This document shows positions 24,714-33,422 of a stretch of 44,897 nucleotides of DNA, piece after piece. Under the pieces are notes generated by a model. The model did no database searches. It worked only from the letters and a program-made list of their open reading frames with translations, and was not told the origin of the DNA. Numbering within the stretch: position 1 is the first letter of the stretch; every line of letters starts with the position of its first letter. This DNA comes from Pelotomaculum sp. PtaB.Bin104 (GTDB lineage Bacteria; Bacillota; Desulfotomaculia; Desulfotomaculales; Pelotomaculaceae). The stretch lies in contig MVQL01000157.1 in assembly GCA_002067205.1 (NCBI GenBank), positions 1-44,897 of the forward strand, written 5' to 3'. The translations under genes were made by a program, and so were the position numbers.

Positions 24714-25859
24714 ATGTTATCATCTACCACAAATAAAAATGATTATACCGGGAATGGGACTACCGGAACCTATGCGTATTCTTTTAAGATTTTTGACGAA
24801 ACAGAATTATTGCTTACAATCGCTGATGCTGACGGGGTTGAAACTGAGCTGACGATAACAACTGATTATACCGTAACCGGGGTGGGAGAAACTTCCGGGG
24901 GGGATATTGTTCTTGTCGATGATTCTCAAGAATGGATTGATGAGAGCGGGTATTTAGCAGATGGATATAAATTAAATATAAAAAGGCAATTGCCTCTTAC
25001 TCAATCAGCAGATATTCGGAATCAGGGTGATTTTTACCCAGAGGCGCATGAGAATGTATTTGACCGGCTAGTTATGCTTATTCAGCAAATGCAGGAACAG
25101 ATTGACCGCTCTTTCAAAATGCCAATAACGTCCGGGGCTGTCCTTGACCTGCCGTCCCCGGTTGACGGTAACATTTTAATGTGGGATGGAACGTCTGGGA
25201 CGATGGTAAATGTTCCTTTTGATGGCGATGCTTTGTTGGTTGCCATTTCAGAGGCAGAAGCTGCACAAGCCGCTGCGGAGGTCGCACAAGGGTTATCAGA
25301 GGACGCTAAGGACGCTGCGGTTGTGGCGCAGGGGTTGGCTGAGGATGCTCAATCTGCGGCAGAGGCAGCAAGAGATCAAGCGGTTGCTACCTTAATTACT
25401 GGCGAGATTCGTGAGTGGGGCGGGGCGATTGCTTCAATTCCTTCTGGTTGGTTGTTCTGTAATGGCGCTGCTGTTAGCAGAACAACCTATGCGGACTTAT
25501 TTGCAGCAATTGGAACTATACATGGGATTGGAGACGGGTCAACGACATTTAATCTGCCTGATCGGAGAGATTCTTCCCCGATGGGGGCGAAAGAAGATGA
25601 TTCCGGTGTGCCGAAAACAAATGTAAGCGGAAGCCTTACTCAATCTGGTGGGGCGGCGACGCATACCTTGACAACGTATGAAATGCCGATACACGCTCAT
25701 TCCGGAGTTGCTGTTGCGCCTGTTTCAACTTCTCCAACACACGGGGATGGGGTTGGTGGACCATTTACAAGAGCAGGGTCTACTAATGAAACCGGCGGTG
25801 GGGCCGCTCATAATAATTTACATCCGTATCATGCTGCTGTTTATATGATTAAAACTTAA
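24714..25859 (+). CDS. Tail fibre: T7-type N-terminus with tail-collar C-terminus
   Basis: This 381-residue protein has three parts. The N-terminus (about 1-125; GTGTYAYSFKIFDETELLLT-like text, DGYKLNIKRQLPLTQ, FYPEAHENVFDRLVMLIQQMQ) is the T7 gp17-type virion-attachment domain. Residues 175-225 form an Ala-rich coiled-coil stalk of EAAQAAAEVAQG-type repeats. The C-terminus from about 230 (IREWGGAIASIPSGWLFCNG; FNLPDRRDSSPMG) is a phage tail collar (PF07484) receptor tip. GAGGTGAGAA precedes the ATG. It has no signal peptide, in contrast to the next six genes. Confidence 0.88.
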   Translation: MLSSTTNKNDYTGNGTTGTYAYSFKIFDETELLLTIADADGVETELTITTDYTVTGVGETSGGDIVLVDDSQEWIDESGYLADGYKLNIKRQLPLTQSADIRNQGDFYPEAHENVFDRLVMLIQQMQEQIDRSFKMPITSGAVLDLPSPVDGNILMWDGTSGTMVNVPFDGDALLVAISEAEAAQAAAEVAQGLSEDAKDAAVVAQGLAEDAQSAAEAARDQAVATLITGEIREWGGAIASIPSGWLFCNGAAVSRTTYADLFAAIGTIHGIGDGSTTFNLPDRRDSSPMGAKEDDSGVPKTNVSGSLTQSGGAATHTLTTYEMPIHAHSGVAVAPVSTSPTHGDGVGGPFTRAGSTNETGGGAAHNNLHPYHAAVYMIKT

Positions 25860-25874
25860 AAGGGAGGGAGAAAG

Positions 25875-26336
25875 ATGAAAAAAATTATTTCAATAATGTT
25901 AATTATGTTGTTGATTTCCGGTATAACATCTATTGCATCTGCGCGGTATCTGGCTGTATCAAGAGATTTGGCAGATGCCGATGATGTTGTTTTCTCGGAT
26001 TATGCACTTACAAGTGGGGTGGCTGTATACAGTGAAACTCTTGATGTCCGGGACAACGGTGGATTTATGGCGTTGCTTGTTACCGAGAATCACTCTGGGG
26101 GGACGGGGGATGTTGATATTAGCATTGAATATTCTACCGATAAGGTTAATTTTTATCCTGCTTACACATCAAGTTCCGGGGCCTTAACGGTTGACCCAAA
26201 TATTGTTACTGGCCTTCAAAATGTAACTCGGTGGATTGTTCACACAATAAGGATGGGAAAGTATGTTCGGTATAAGTTTGACCCGAATGCGGATTCTCAA
26301 ATAACTGTTGAACAAATTTACCTGAGGGATATGTAA
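25875..26336 (+). CDS. Exported beta-rich protein with Sec signal peptide
   Basis: This is a 153-residue protein. A clear type I signal peptide (MKK, 16-residue hydrophobic core, then SIASA) gives predicted cleavage after residue 23. The mature part is beta-sandwich-like (GGFMALLVTENHSGGTGDVD; ISIEYSTDKVNFYPAY) and resembles the layout of phage decoration or fibre-associated domains. GGGAGGGAG precedes the ATG. It overlaps the next start. It is the first of six consecutive signal-peptide genes. No family is recognised with confidence. Confidence 0.75.
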   Translation: MKKIISIMLIMLLISGITSIASARYLAVSRDLADADDVVFSDYALTSGVAVYSETLDVRDNGGFMALLVTENHSGGTGDVDISIEYSTDKVNFYPAYTSSSGALTVDPNIVTGLQNVTRWIVHTIRMGKYVRYKFDPNADSQITVEQIYLRDM

Positions 26337-26557
26337 TGAATAAATATGTTTTTTTATTTGTTTTATTGTTACTTGCGGTTACGATTTCGGCAGACGCATA
26401 TTTCTGTGGCTCGAAGTTTGATGATAGCCAATTTATTAACAAAATATTTATGACAGACCCGTTTGGGGATGCTGCTACCCCCATTAACCCCGCATTGCTT
26501 TTAGAGGATGGGGATTATTTTTTATTAGAAGATGGCGGCAAATTGCTGCTTGAATAA
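26336..26557 (+). CDS. Small exported protein with repeated LLEDG end
   Basis: This 73-residue protein has a signal peptide (residues 1-21, ending ISADA), leaving about 52 mature residues. The end carries repeats of an LLEDGDYFLLEDGGKLLLE pattern, a short motif often found at the ends of tail or fibre-related proteins. It starts at the last base of the previous stop. Unknown function; possibly a periplasmic or virion-surface partner of its neighbours. Confidence 0.65.
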   Translation: MNKYVFLFVLLLLAVTISADAYFCGSKFDDSQFINKIFMTDPFGDAATPINPALLLEDGDYFLLEDGGKLLLE

Positions 26558-26570
26558 AAGGAGGAGTTGG

Positions 26571-28703
26571 ATGAAAAGATTGCTCTTGGGGTTGTGGCTG
26601 GTATTGTTAATGCCGGGGCTTGTGTTCGCTCAGGTTGACACTAAGCTGTCTGATCTGACCGAATTGGCTACTACCCCGGCAGATTCGGATGAATTTTATG
26701 TTAATGACGGAGGCACGTCAAAGAAAATTCAATACTCGACTTTGCTAGGAACGAATCTTTTGGCTTATCAAGACATTGCGCCGTCTGCAAATGCACAAAC
26801 TTTGCTTGGGCAAACCTTTGCTCAAATGCAGGGTTCATTGAGCATTGACGATATTATAACTTTGACAGGAATGGCTGAGGGGTCGGTTAATTTAGGCACC
26901 TTTACGGGGACAACGATAAACGATAACATTACCATTAAAGCTGCTTTACAGGCGCTTGAAACGGCCGTTGAGGGTGCTGGTAGCGCAAACATTGAAGATG
27001 ATATTTACGGTGCCGGATGGAATGGGGACACCGCAAATGGTGCTTCTCAGAACGCATTGTATGATTATTTGATTCAGCTTGACACAGATGCGGATGGAGA
27101 CATTGATTCTCTTGACGCCGCACTATCAACTTCGTGGCAAACTACTTCCGGGGTAACACATTTACAGACATCTACCGATAGTGTTATAGTCGGGTCCTCT
27201 TCTAATATTGGCAAATTGGGTGTTGTGGGGGACACAGATGAAGTTCAGATCGTCGCCCGCGGTAATGCTACTCAAACGAACAATCTTTATGAGGGGCAAC
27301 AGAGTGATGGAACAAAAGTTTTTCAAGTAACGAATAATGGAGATATAACAATCGGGGATGGGTCTGCTGGTGGGTCTATTAGTCAAAAGGAATCTTCTTC
27401 TGCACCGACGGGAGCAGCCGGGTATGGAACTTTTTATACTTTAGATACGGATCCGACCACGCCCGGTTTTGTTGACGATGATAATGTCGCTCATACCTTG
27501 CAATATGGAATTAATTGGTCAACAATAGACGAATTGGTTTTAGATGGAATAAATTGGGCAGATCACGAAGGCATTGAATCAATTAACTGGACTTCCATTG
27601 ACGAAGTTGTTTTGGATGGAATTAATTGGACGTATTATGCTAATGCAAATGGCGTTAATTGGACAACGGTTGATGAAACAAAACTCGATGGAATTAATTG
27701 GGATTATTATGCCGCAGGAGGCGAAGGGGTTAATTGGGATGATATAACCGAACTTGATTTAACCGGCATAAATTGGACGTATTACGGTGAAGCCGGGGGG
27801 ATTAACTGGACGACTATTGATGAATTGGTGCTTGATGGGATTAATTGGGCCGATTACCTAAACATTGATATCAACTGGACTGAGGTTACAGAACTAGTCC
27901 TAGACGGAATAAACTGGTCTGAATACGAGAATGTGGCGATTAATTGGTCGGAAGTTACGGAGTTGGTTTTGGATGGTATTAATTGGTCGGATTATGAGAA
28001 TGAAGACATCAACTGGACGACCATTACAGAAGCAACTCTTGACGGGATAAATTGGGAATCTTATGGCGATGCCGGAATTAATTGGGCAGATATCACCGAA
28101 ACTGACTTAACTGGAATCAACTGGACTGATTATGATATAACGCACCCTGCGGAAATGGCGGATGCGGACTTTGGGGACTTTACCTGTTCCTCCGGGGATT
28201 GCACTCTTGATAGTGCCAGTTCTGCTAATTTTGTGATGTACCTTCGGCCACAGCAAGCCAAGCTCCCGGCTTCCAGTGCGGCGGCGATTAACCCCGCCGG
28301 GAATGCGCTTTGGACAATCCTTTTTGACGACGATGACGCAGAGTGCGTTTACTGGCCGGGAACGTGGTTAAGGCCGTTCTCGGGGACGCTTAAGACTAAG
28401 CTGGCTTATAAGATGGCTTCGGCAACCAGCGGGACAACAGAATATGAATTGTCTATCGCGTGTGTCAGCGATACGGACAATGACGACGATGCGCCTACTT
28501 TTGGTCCTGCGGATAGCTTAACCGCTACTGTCCCTGGCACAGCGGGTCTTCTTGATGTTCTAGCCGACGCTTCCCTCAATGGAGACAGTTGCGCGGTTGA
28601 CGACATCATATACGTTAAACTCTGTTCGGACGCCGATGACGAGACAAACGACACGGCAACCGGCGACGACGAATTTGTAGGAGGGGTGATATATGCGGAA
28701 TAA
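26571..28703 (+). CDS. Exported INW-repeat fibre-like protein
   Basis: ATG 26571 follows AAGGAGG. The 710-residue product has a signal peptide (residues 1-21, ending GLVFA). After it comes a fibre-like region with TKLSDLTELATTPADSDEFYV, the usual start of phage tail-spike stems. Residues of about 314-524 are nine tandem units of 22-25 residues, each with two [I/V]NW triplets and an ELVLDGINW-like core. The C-terminal 180 residues are beta-sandwich-like with paired cysteines. The repeats suggest a regular beta structure. It is probably a receptor-binding or envelope-exposed protein. Confidence 0.75.
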   Translation: MKRLLLGLWLVLLMPGLVFAQVDTKLSDLTELATTPADSDEFYVNDGGTSKKIQYSTLLGTNLLAYQDIAPSANAQTLLGQTFAQMQGSLSIDDIITLTGMAEGSVNLGTFTGTTINDNITIKAALQALETAVEGAGSANIEDDIYGAGWNGDTANGASQNALYDYLIQLDTDADGDIDSLDAALSTSWQTTSGVTHLQTSTDSVIVGSSSNIGKLGVVGDTDEVQIVARGNATQTNNLYEGQQSDGTKVFQVTNNGDITIGDGSAGGSISQKESSSAPTGAAGYGTFYTLDTDPTTPGFVDDDNVAHTLQYGINWSTIDELVLDGINWADHEGIESINWTSIDEVVLDGINWTYYANANGVNWTTVDETKLDGINWDYYAAGGEGVNWDDITELDLTGINWTYYGEAGGINWTTIDELVLDGINWADYLNIDINWTEVTELVLDGINWSEYENVAINWSEVTELVLDGINWSDYENEDINWTTITEATLDGINWESYGDAGINWADITETDLTGINWTDYDITHPAEMADADFGDFTCSSGDCTLDSASSANFVMYLRPQQAKLPASSAAAINPAGNALWTILFDDDDAECVYWPGTWLRPFSGTLKTKLAYKMASATSGTTEYELSIACVSDTDNDDDAPTFGPADSLTATVPGTAGLLDVLADASLNGDSCAVDDIIYVKLCSDADDETNDTATGDDEFVGGVIYAE
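27510..28143 (+). repeat. Nine tandem INW repeats (coding)
   Basis: Nine units of about 66-75 bases encode INWTxIDELVLDGINWxxY-type repeats. Codon choice differs strongly between units while the protein pattern is kept, so the array is old and under selection and not a recent slippage product. Conserved positions are the two NW pairs, the DGI turn and an aromatic residue in the linker. Confidence 0.85.
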
Positions 28704-29097
28704 GATCATATTAATTATTTTGATTAGTTTAATTTCAACACCTGTGTGGGCCGGGAACTTCATCAAGTATGACCCAGATACCGGGGTGGTGGTTCAAGCA
28801 TGGCACAGCGTTGATGCCGTAAATCTCGGGTTAGATAAAGACCCCTACGTTATGCGTATTACGTATGACGAGTACAAAACCATCACCAAGTATAGCGTTG
28901 TAAAGGGGAGCGCGTTGACCGAAATGTCAACCGAAGAAAAAGCAGCCCTTGATGCTAAAGAAGCGGCGGAGAAGCAGGCGGCAGAGGAAGCAGAGGCAAA
29001 AGTCCCTACTTTAGAGAAACTGTTAACTGTGTTGATTGATAAAGGGTTAATCAAATTGGAGGATGTGCAAAATGCGTCGCCTATTGAAATTAAGTAG
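28693..29097 (+). CDS. Exported protein with charged helical tail
   Basis: This 134-residue protein has a signal peptide (MRNK, hydrophobic core, ending TPVWA), then a small beta-rich domain (NFIKYDPDTGVVVQAWHSVD) and a coiled-coil Ala/Glu/Lys helix (KAALDAKEAAEKQAAEEAE). It starts inside the previous gene and is followed by an overlapping gene. The mature part resembles short phage tail-fibre-associated proteins, but the signal peptide is unusual. Function is unknown. Confidence 0.7.
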   Translation: MRNKIILIILISLISTPVWAGNFIKYDPDTGVVVQAWHSVDAVNLGLDKDPYVMRITYDEYKTITKYSVVKGSALTEMSTEEKAALDAKEAAEKQAAEEAEAKVPTLEKLLTVLIDKGLIKLEDVQNASPIEIK

Positions 29098-29872
29098 TCT
29101 TGTCGTATTGGTAATTTTGCTTATCTGTCTCCCCGTCTACGGTGCGGTTGAATTTGTTGGGGGTGCAAATCTCCTTTGGGATGATACGGCGATTATAGAT
29201 ACCTCTAAAAATCAACATTCCATAAGTGTTACGATTATCCCTTATGATGTTGATTATTCCCCCTCGACAACTTGGGGGCAGGTTATCCTATTCACAGGGC
29301 GTAACGGGTTAATGTCATTATCATTTGGTGATACCGGGATCCCTAGATTTCGATGGTATATAGGGTCAACTTGGTATGAAGTTGCTGCCTCCGGTGCATG
29401 GACAGACGGAGTCCCGGTTACTCTCGTTGGCGTGTGGCAGAGGAACGCAGCCTGCTACCTGTACGTTAATGGGACGCAGTATGCGGGTTCATCTATTGAT
29501 GGAGCGTTAGCGGGTGGTGGGGGCGTATATTATAACTCGCTTGGCGGATATGGGTTTGGGACTTCATATAGCCAAAACGACTATACATTTAGGGGCACGA
29601 TTTCAGAGGCGTGTGTATGGAACGATAATGCTGTTTCCGCACAGGACGCAATCAACCTTTCCTCTAAAGTAACCGCTTCCTGCCGGGATATAGATTCTTC
29701 TAAACTTTCAGCCTATTGGCCTCTTGACGAGTACCCCGACGGTACAAGCGTAATAGGGCAATATTATGCGTCCCAAGACCCCTCGCATGCAGGGAGCACG
29801 TCCGCCAACCTATACGGGTCGGGAGCCACAAGCATAACGGCTAAAGCCGAACCACAAATGACGCATAAATGA
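29072..29872 (+). CDS. Exported LamG/concanavalin-like lectin protein
   Basis: ATG 29072 is preferred to 29063 because the GGAGG is then nine bases away. The 266-residue protein has a basic signal peptide ending CLPVYGA. The mature part is a single LamG/concanavalin-type jelly roll: SISVTIIPYDVD, GQVILFTGRNGLMSLSFGD, WTDGVPVTLVGVWQ, ACYLYVNGTQYAGS, FRGTISEACVWNDNAVS and LSAYWPLDEYPDGT. Such domains bind glycans and are common in phage tail proteins, normally without signal peptides. It is a likely carbohydrate-binding partner of the large neighbour. Confidence 0.8.
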   Translation: MRRLLKLSSLVVLVILLICLPVYGAVEFVGGANLLWDDTAIIDTSKNQHSISVTIIPYDVDYSPSTTWGQVILFTGRNGLMSLSFGDTGIPRFRWYIGSTWYEVAASGAWTDGVPVTLVGVWQRNAACYLYVNGTQYAGSSIDGALAGGGGVYYNSLGGYGFGTSYSQNDYTFRGTISEACVWNDNAVSAQDAINLSSKVTASCRDIDSSKLSAYWPLDEYPDGTSVIGQYYASQDPSHAGSTSANLYGSGATSITAKAEPQMTHK

Positions 29873-29901
29873 GGGGTATATATGAGGAAATGGGGGTAAT
29901 T

Positions 29902-32900
29902 ATGAGTAGATGGTTTGGATTATTTTTGGTTAGCATCTTTGTTGCGTCCTGCGTAACTGTCATATTAAATACACCGTCGGCAGAAGGGGCCGTGGATAAC
30001 CTTGATTCTTTCGGCGGATGGGCTGATAAGCAGGCAAGCACGATAACCACGGTCAACCGCAACGCTGACGGTTCGGCACACGCCACTTCCGTTACGGCAA
30101 CAACCTTGACCGATACAACCCAGAATTGGGCGGTTAATTCTCTTGTCGGGTATAACTTACAGCCTAACGTGTCTACCCACATGTATTTCGAAATTGCCAG
30201 CAATACTTCGAATACTATCACCGTGGTTGAGTCAGACAGAACTTCGACCAACTATCGGGGGGTTGATGATTATAACTCTGGGACGGATGAGTACAGGGTG
30301 CTTAATGATTGGCCTATTGAGAAGATTGATGACCGATACTGGTTTATTGACCCGCAGGATAATGTTTTTTTAAGGCAGGGGATTAATAACTTTTGGGATG
30401 GAAGCGGCAACAACGGACAGGGCGTAGACCAACACGGGAACTCCCTTGATTCTGTCCTAGACGCAAAGTACGGGGAAACCGAACCGAATGAAATGTACCG
30501 TATTCCTACACTTAAAGAGTTCCATTTTAACTGTTTGGGCGAGTACGCAAACCCTGATTTATACCCCGGGGCGGATGCAGACGTAACTTCTGAATATTAC
30601 ATGCCTTACATTGAACTTATCCGTCCATCAGTTTACTGGCGGCCTGACCATTCTTGGACGTATGCGAGCGACGTGGAAATTCAACCGGGAAGCGTATTCC
30701 ATGACGTTTTCGACTCCGGCTGGGAAACTGCGGTATATGGGTCATTGGATAGTGGGGCGTTTGACGATATGGGGGCGACTCACCAGTCATATAATATCAC
30801 GCCCTATAATTCCGGGTATTTGAATTGTGCCGCATCCCCGTATTGTATGGGATTTAAAGTTGAGGATGAACCGAGCGAGGAAATGATTTATGAGAATACT
30901 GCCGGCGTCCTCACTTGGATAAAAGATGACGACGGGGGCCGGTGTTCGGCAAACTTTATTCACATGGGGTTTCACCCATTTGTGGCGCATATCCACAACG
31001 GAACGGAAGTGAGCCAAACTAAAGCGGTCTTTGTTAACTATCTTCGCATCCTTTATTCCGAAGGGGGCGAGGCCACCTTTCTAGCCAATATCACAGTAGA
31101 CGGGTCAGACGAAACGGCCACCTACGACACGTGGTCTGGGGTAACGGGATATGTTTCTGCGGCTAAGGACACTGCGGCATTGGCTTTGCTCAATACCGCT
31201 TGGGGGACTTCTTTCGCTTCTTGGGAAGAAGTTTATAAGTGCGACAACGCCGACCCGAGCGATACTAAGACAGGAAGCTCAAACATTTCTTTTGTTGACT
31301 CTAATCCCGATACGATAACGATTTCCGGGGACACTTGGGATTTCTCCCCGGAGCCGTACTATATCAAGATTTCGGGTACGTCACACAACAACGGGATTTT
31401 TGAGATAGCAAACTACAATACCGGGACAATCACGCTTCTTGCGAGTGAAAGTTTAACCGCAGAAGCGTCTACTTCCGCAACCCTCGCTACCGTCGGAGAA
31501 CTTTATGGAAAGATTGCAAATGACCAAAACGGGTCTTATCTGACTGACCTAACCCCTAACGGGCACAGCTCTGCTCCGCGCTCGTCTACCCCGGAACAGA
31601 TTTTAACAGACCTCGACGCAATGTCTGAATTGTATTGGCGCCGGTGGGCCAAGCCGATGGATGATTGGCGAGACGATAGGTTCCACGGCACAAAAATTTT
31701 TACGGTCATGCACCAGGATTTCGCAAAAGCCCAATCTGAAAAGATATCCCGGTGGTACGGCTTCATGTCGGAGAATTACGCAACCCATTACGTAGACATG
31801 ATAGCCGGTTACGGTGACATGCCGGTCGTGCTTGGCCTTTCCGGGGAAACGTCAATGCCGATATGGACAAATACTTACTGGCACACAGCCGCAATAGACA
31901 CACCCAAAGGGGCAGAGGGGACGGTTGACGCAATCCTATACACCTCAATAATTACCGGGGTAACGGACGCTTCCGGGAATACGGGGAAGAATGTAATTGA
32001 CACCGATACAAGCGATACGGTTGTAACTGATCGTCCAACCCAATACTCAACAACGAGCTTAAATATAGCCGATAATGCTTGCTCTAACGACTTTTGTGCC
32101 ACTGTGTTCTGCAACATGGACGCCGACCCGGTTGTATGTTCGGATGTGGAATTTTACGGGAACAGAGAGGGCGGAGCTTCTGGTGGTGCCGATCTTCCTC
32201 AGACCCAAATTGTCCTCGTTGATGAAGGCGTTACAGGAAACGAGATAAATTATGAATTGCGTTCATACAACAAGCTCTATGACGCTGATGGGAAATTTGT
32301 TAGCCCGTGGGAACATGAATACGATTACAGGAAACTCTGGTATGTCTCAGGGCAAGAGAAAGCGCTGGCGCCATACGATTTTGTTGCCGGTACAGATGGC
32401 GACGGGATGTCATGCCGTATCGGGAACCTCCCCGATGGCACGACCGACACCATAACTTTAACAAACTATTGTACCGGTGGACATTACACCTGCGCGAACA
32501 CGCGCGGAAGAAATTGTTATGGATACAGGTGTATAAATCTAAACCATTGGCTGCCGGTTGGGACTCATTATGTGATAGGGACTAAAGTAGAATACGGAGG
32601 ATGTCCCACTGAGCCTACCGGTAATCTTTCTCAGGCTATCCGGGGCCAGGAGTTTTACGATACCTCTTTAACCAAATTTACATACCAGAACAGCTCCGGG
32701 GATTATTGCTTCCTGGGAAATGACTGGTGGTCATTCTGGGACTACGGACAAGGGTATACCGAAAACGTAAACTTCGGCTGGGCGACAGCTACCGACAATC
32801 TCTATGACGGGGACGAAGCAACCGCGCTCGGCGCTGATGATACCGCCGATACCGACGACGACGAAGAAGAAGATTATGGAGATTTTATAACAACCGCATC

Positions 32901-33012
32901 CTCTCTTACTGAAAATTTATATCAATTACTGACAAGCGAAGAAGAACCAATTTTTTTTAACTCTTATTTTTCTGGAAGGTGTTTATTAGAAGGGCAGACA
33001 CTACTTAAATAG
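29902..33012 (+). CDS. Large exported glycoside hydrolase-like protein
   Basis: This is a 1036-residue protein. The start at 29902 gives a signal peptide ending PSAEGA; an alternative ATG is at 29869. After a beta-rich segment, IEKIDDRYWFIDPQDNVFLR (near 130-150) recalls the DGRWWxVDPxGxxFF entry of agarase-like TIM-barrel glycosidases. A later GFKVEDEPSEE (near 315-325) could supply the catalytic acid, and VVLGLSGETS near 645 the nucleophile region. Cys-rich C-terminal repeats follow. It is probably a polysaccharide depolymerase. The family is assigned from motifs only; a beta-helix spike cannot be excluded. Confidence 0.6.
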   Translation: MSRWFGLFLVSIFVASCVTVILNTPSAEGAVDNLDSFGGWADKQASTITTVNRNADGSAHATSVTATTLTDTTQNWAVNSLVGYNLQPNVSTHMYFEIASNTSNTITVVESDRTSTNYRGVDDYNSGTDEYRVLNDWPIEKIDDRYWFIDPQDNVFLRQGINNFWDGSGNNGQGVDQHGNSLDSVLDAKYGETEPNEMYRIPTLKEFHFNCLGEYANPDLYPGADADVTSEYYMPYIELIRPSVYWRPDHSWTYASDVEIQPGSVFHDVFDSGWETAVYGSLDSGAFDDMGATHQSYNITPYNSGYLNCAASPYCMGFKVEDEPSEEMIYENTAGVLTWIKDDDGGRCSANFIHMGFHPFVAHIHNGTEVSQTKAVFVNYLRILYSEGGEATFLANITVDGSDETATYDTWSGVTGYVSAAKDTAALALLNTAWGTSFASWEEVYKCDNADPSDTKTGSSNISFVDSNPDTITISGDTWDFSPEPYYIKISGTSHNNGIFEIANYNTGTITLLASESLTAEASTSATLATVGELYGKIANDQNGSYLTDLTPNGHSSAPRSSTPEQILTDLDAMSELYWRRWAKPMDDWRDDRFHGTKIFTVMHQDFAKAQSEKISRWYGFMSENYATHYVDMIAGYGDMPVVLGLSGETSMPIWTNTYWHTAAIDTPKGAEGTVDAILYTSIITGVTDASGNTGKNVIDTDTSDTVVTDRPTQYSTTSLNIADNACSNDFCATVFCNMDADPVVCSDVEFYGNREGGASGGADLPQTQIVLVDEGVTGNEINYELRSYNKLYDADGKFVSPWEHEYDYRKLWYVSGQEKALAPYDFVAGTDGDGMSCRIGNLPDGTTDTITLTNYCTGGHYTCANTRGRNCYGYRCINLNHWLPVGTHYVIGTKVEYGGCPTEPTGNLSQAIRGQEFYDTSLTKFTYQNSSGDYCFLGNDWWSFWDYGQGYTENVNFGWATATDNLYDGDEATALGADDTADTDDDEEEDYGDFITTASSLTENLYQLLTSEEEPIFFNSYFSGRCLLEGQTLLK

Positions 33013-33022
33013 GGGGTCCTAC

Positions 33023-33250
33023 ATGCCTGAACATGATTGTATTCATGAAACAGATTGGGCGGAAACTAAACAGATTTTAGGGGAAATCTCAAAACATTTC
33101 AAAGATAACGGGGAGTTTAGCCTGCCAACCAAAGTAAAATTGTTGTGGCAGGACAGAATTTCCCGCAACAGGTTTGCCGGGGATATAGGGACATGGATAT
33201 TTAGAGCGATATTGATTTACTTAATTTGGGGGAAAATTCCGCATCCATGA
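33023..33250 (+). CDS. Small membrane protein, candidate holin accessory
   Basis: This 75-residue protein has a polar N-terminus with HDCIHETDW and a helix (ETKQILGEISKHFKD). One C-terminal hydrophobic segment follows at about residues 54-70 (IGTWIFRAILIYLIW). This N-in helix plus C-terminal anchor resembles XhlA-type haemolysin/holin-associated proteins of lysis cassettes. GGGGG lies upstream. The stop overlaps the next start. It is next to an endopeptidase-like gene, which supports a lysis role. Confidence 0.55.
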   Translation: MPEHDCIHETDWAETKQILGEISKHFKDNGEFSLPTKVKLLWQDRISRNRFAGDIGTWIFRAILIYLIWGKIPHP

Positions 33251-33420
33251 TGATAAAAAAGTATGAGTTTATCGTCGGGTTCGTTAAGTATATCATTCGG
33301 GTACTTGAGCAATCATTACCAGAAGAAGGGTACGAGGGGGAACTGTGGGATAAGTCCCTTGAGATATTAACAAAGAACAAGACACACATTGATTCGGTCT
33401 ATAAGTGGCCTGGGAGTTAA
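33247..33420 (+). CDS. Small helical protein in lysis region
   Basis: This is a 57-residue protein starting within the previous stop (ATGATGA). It has a moderately hydrophobic N-terminal helix (YEFIVGFVKYIIRVL) and a charged C-terminus. It might be amphipathic at the membrane. No family is recognised. The coupling to the neighbouring holin-like gene and to the peptidase-like gene puts it in the probable lysis cassette. Confidence 0.5.
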   Translation: MMIKKYEFIVGFVKYIIRVLEQSLPEEGYEGELWDKSLEILTKNKTHIDSVYKWPGS

Positions 33421-33422
33421 TT

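Noticed and set aside
24714..33012. Diversity-generating retroelement variable region
   Set aside because: The BPP-1-like head genes suggested it, but no reverse transcriptase-like frame and no template/variable repeat pair was seen. The INW repeats diverge at all codon positions, not only at adenines.
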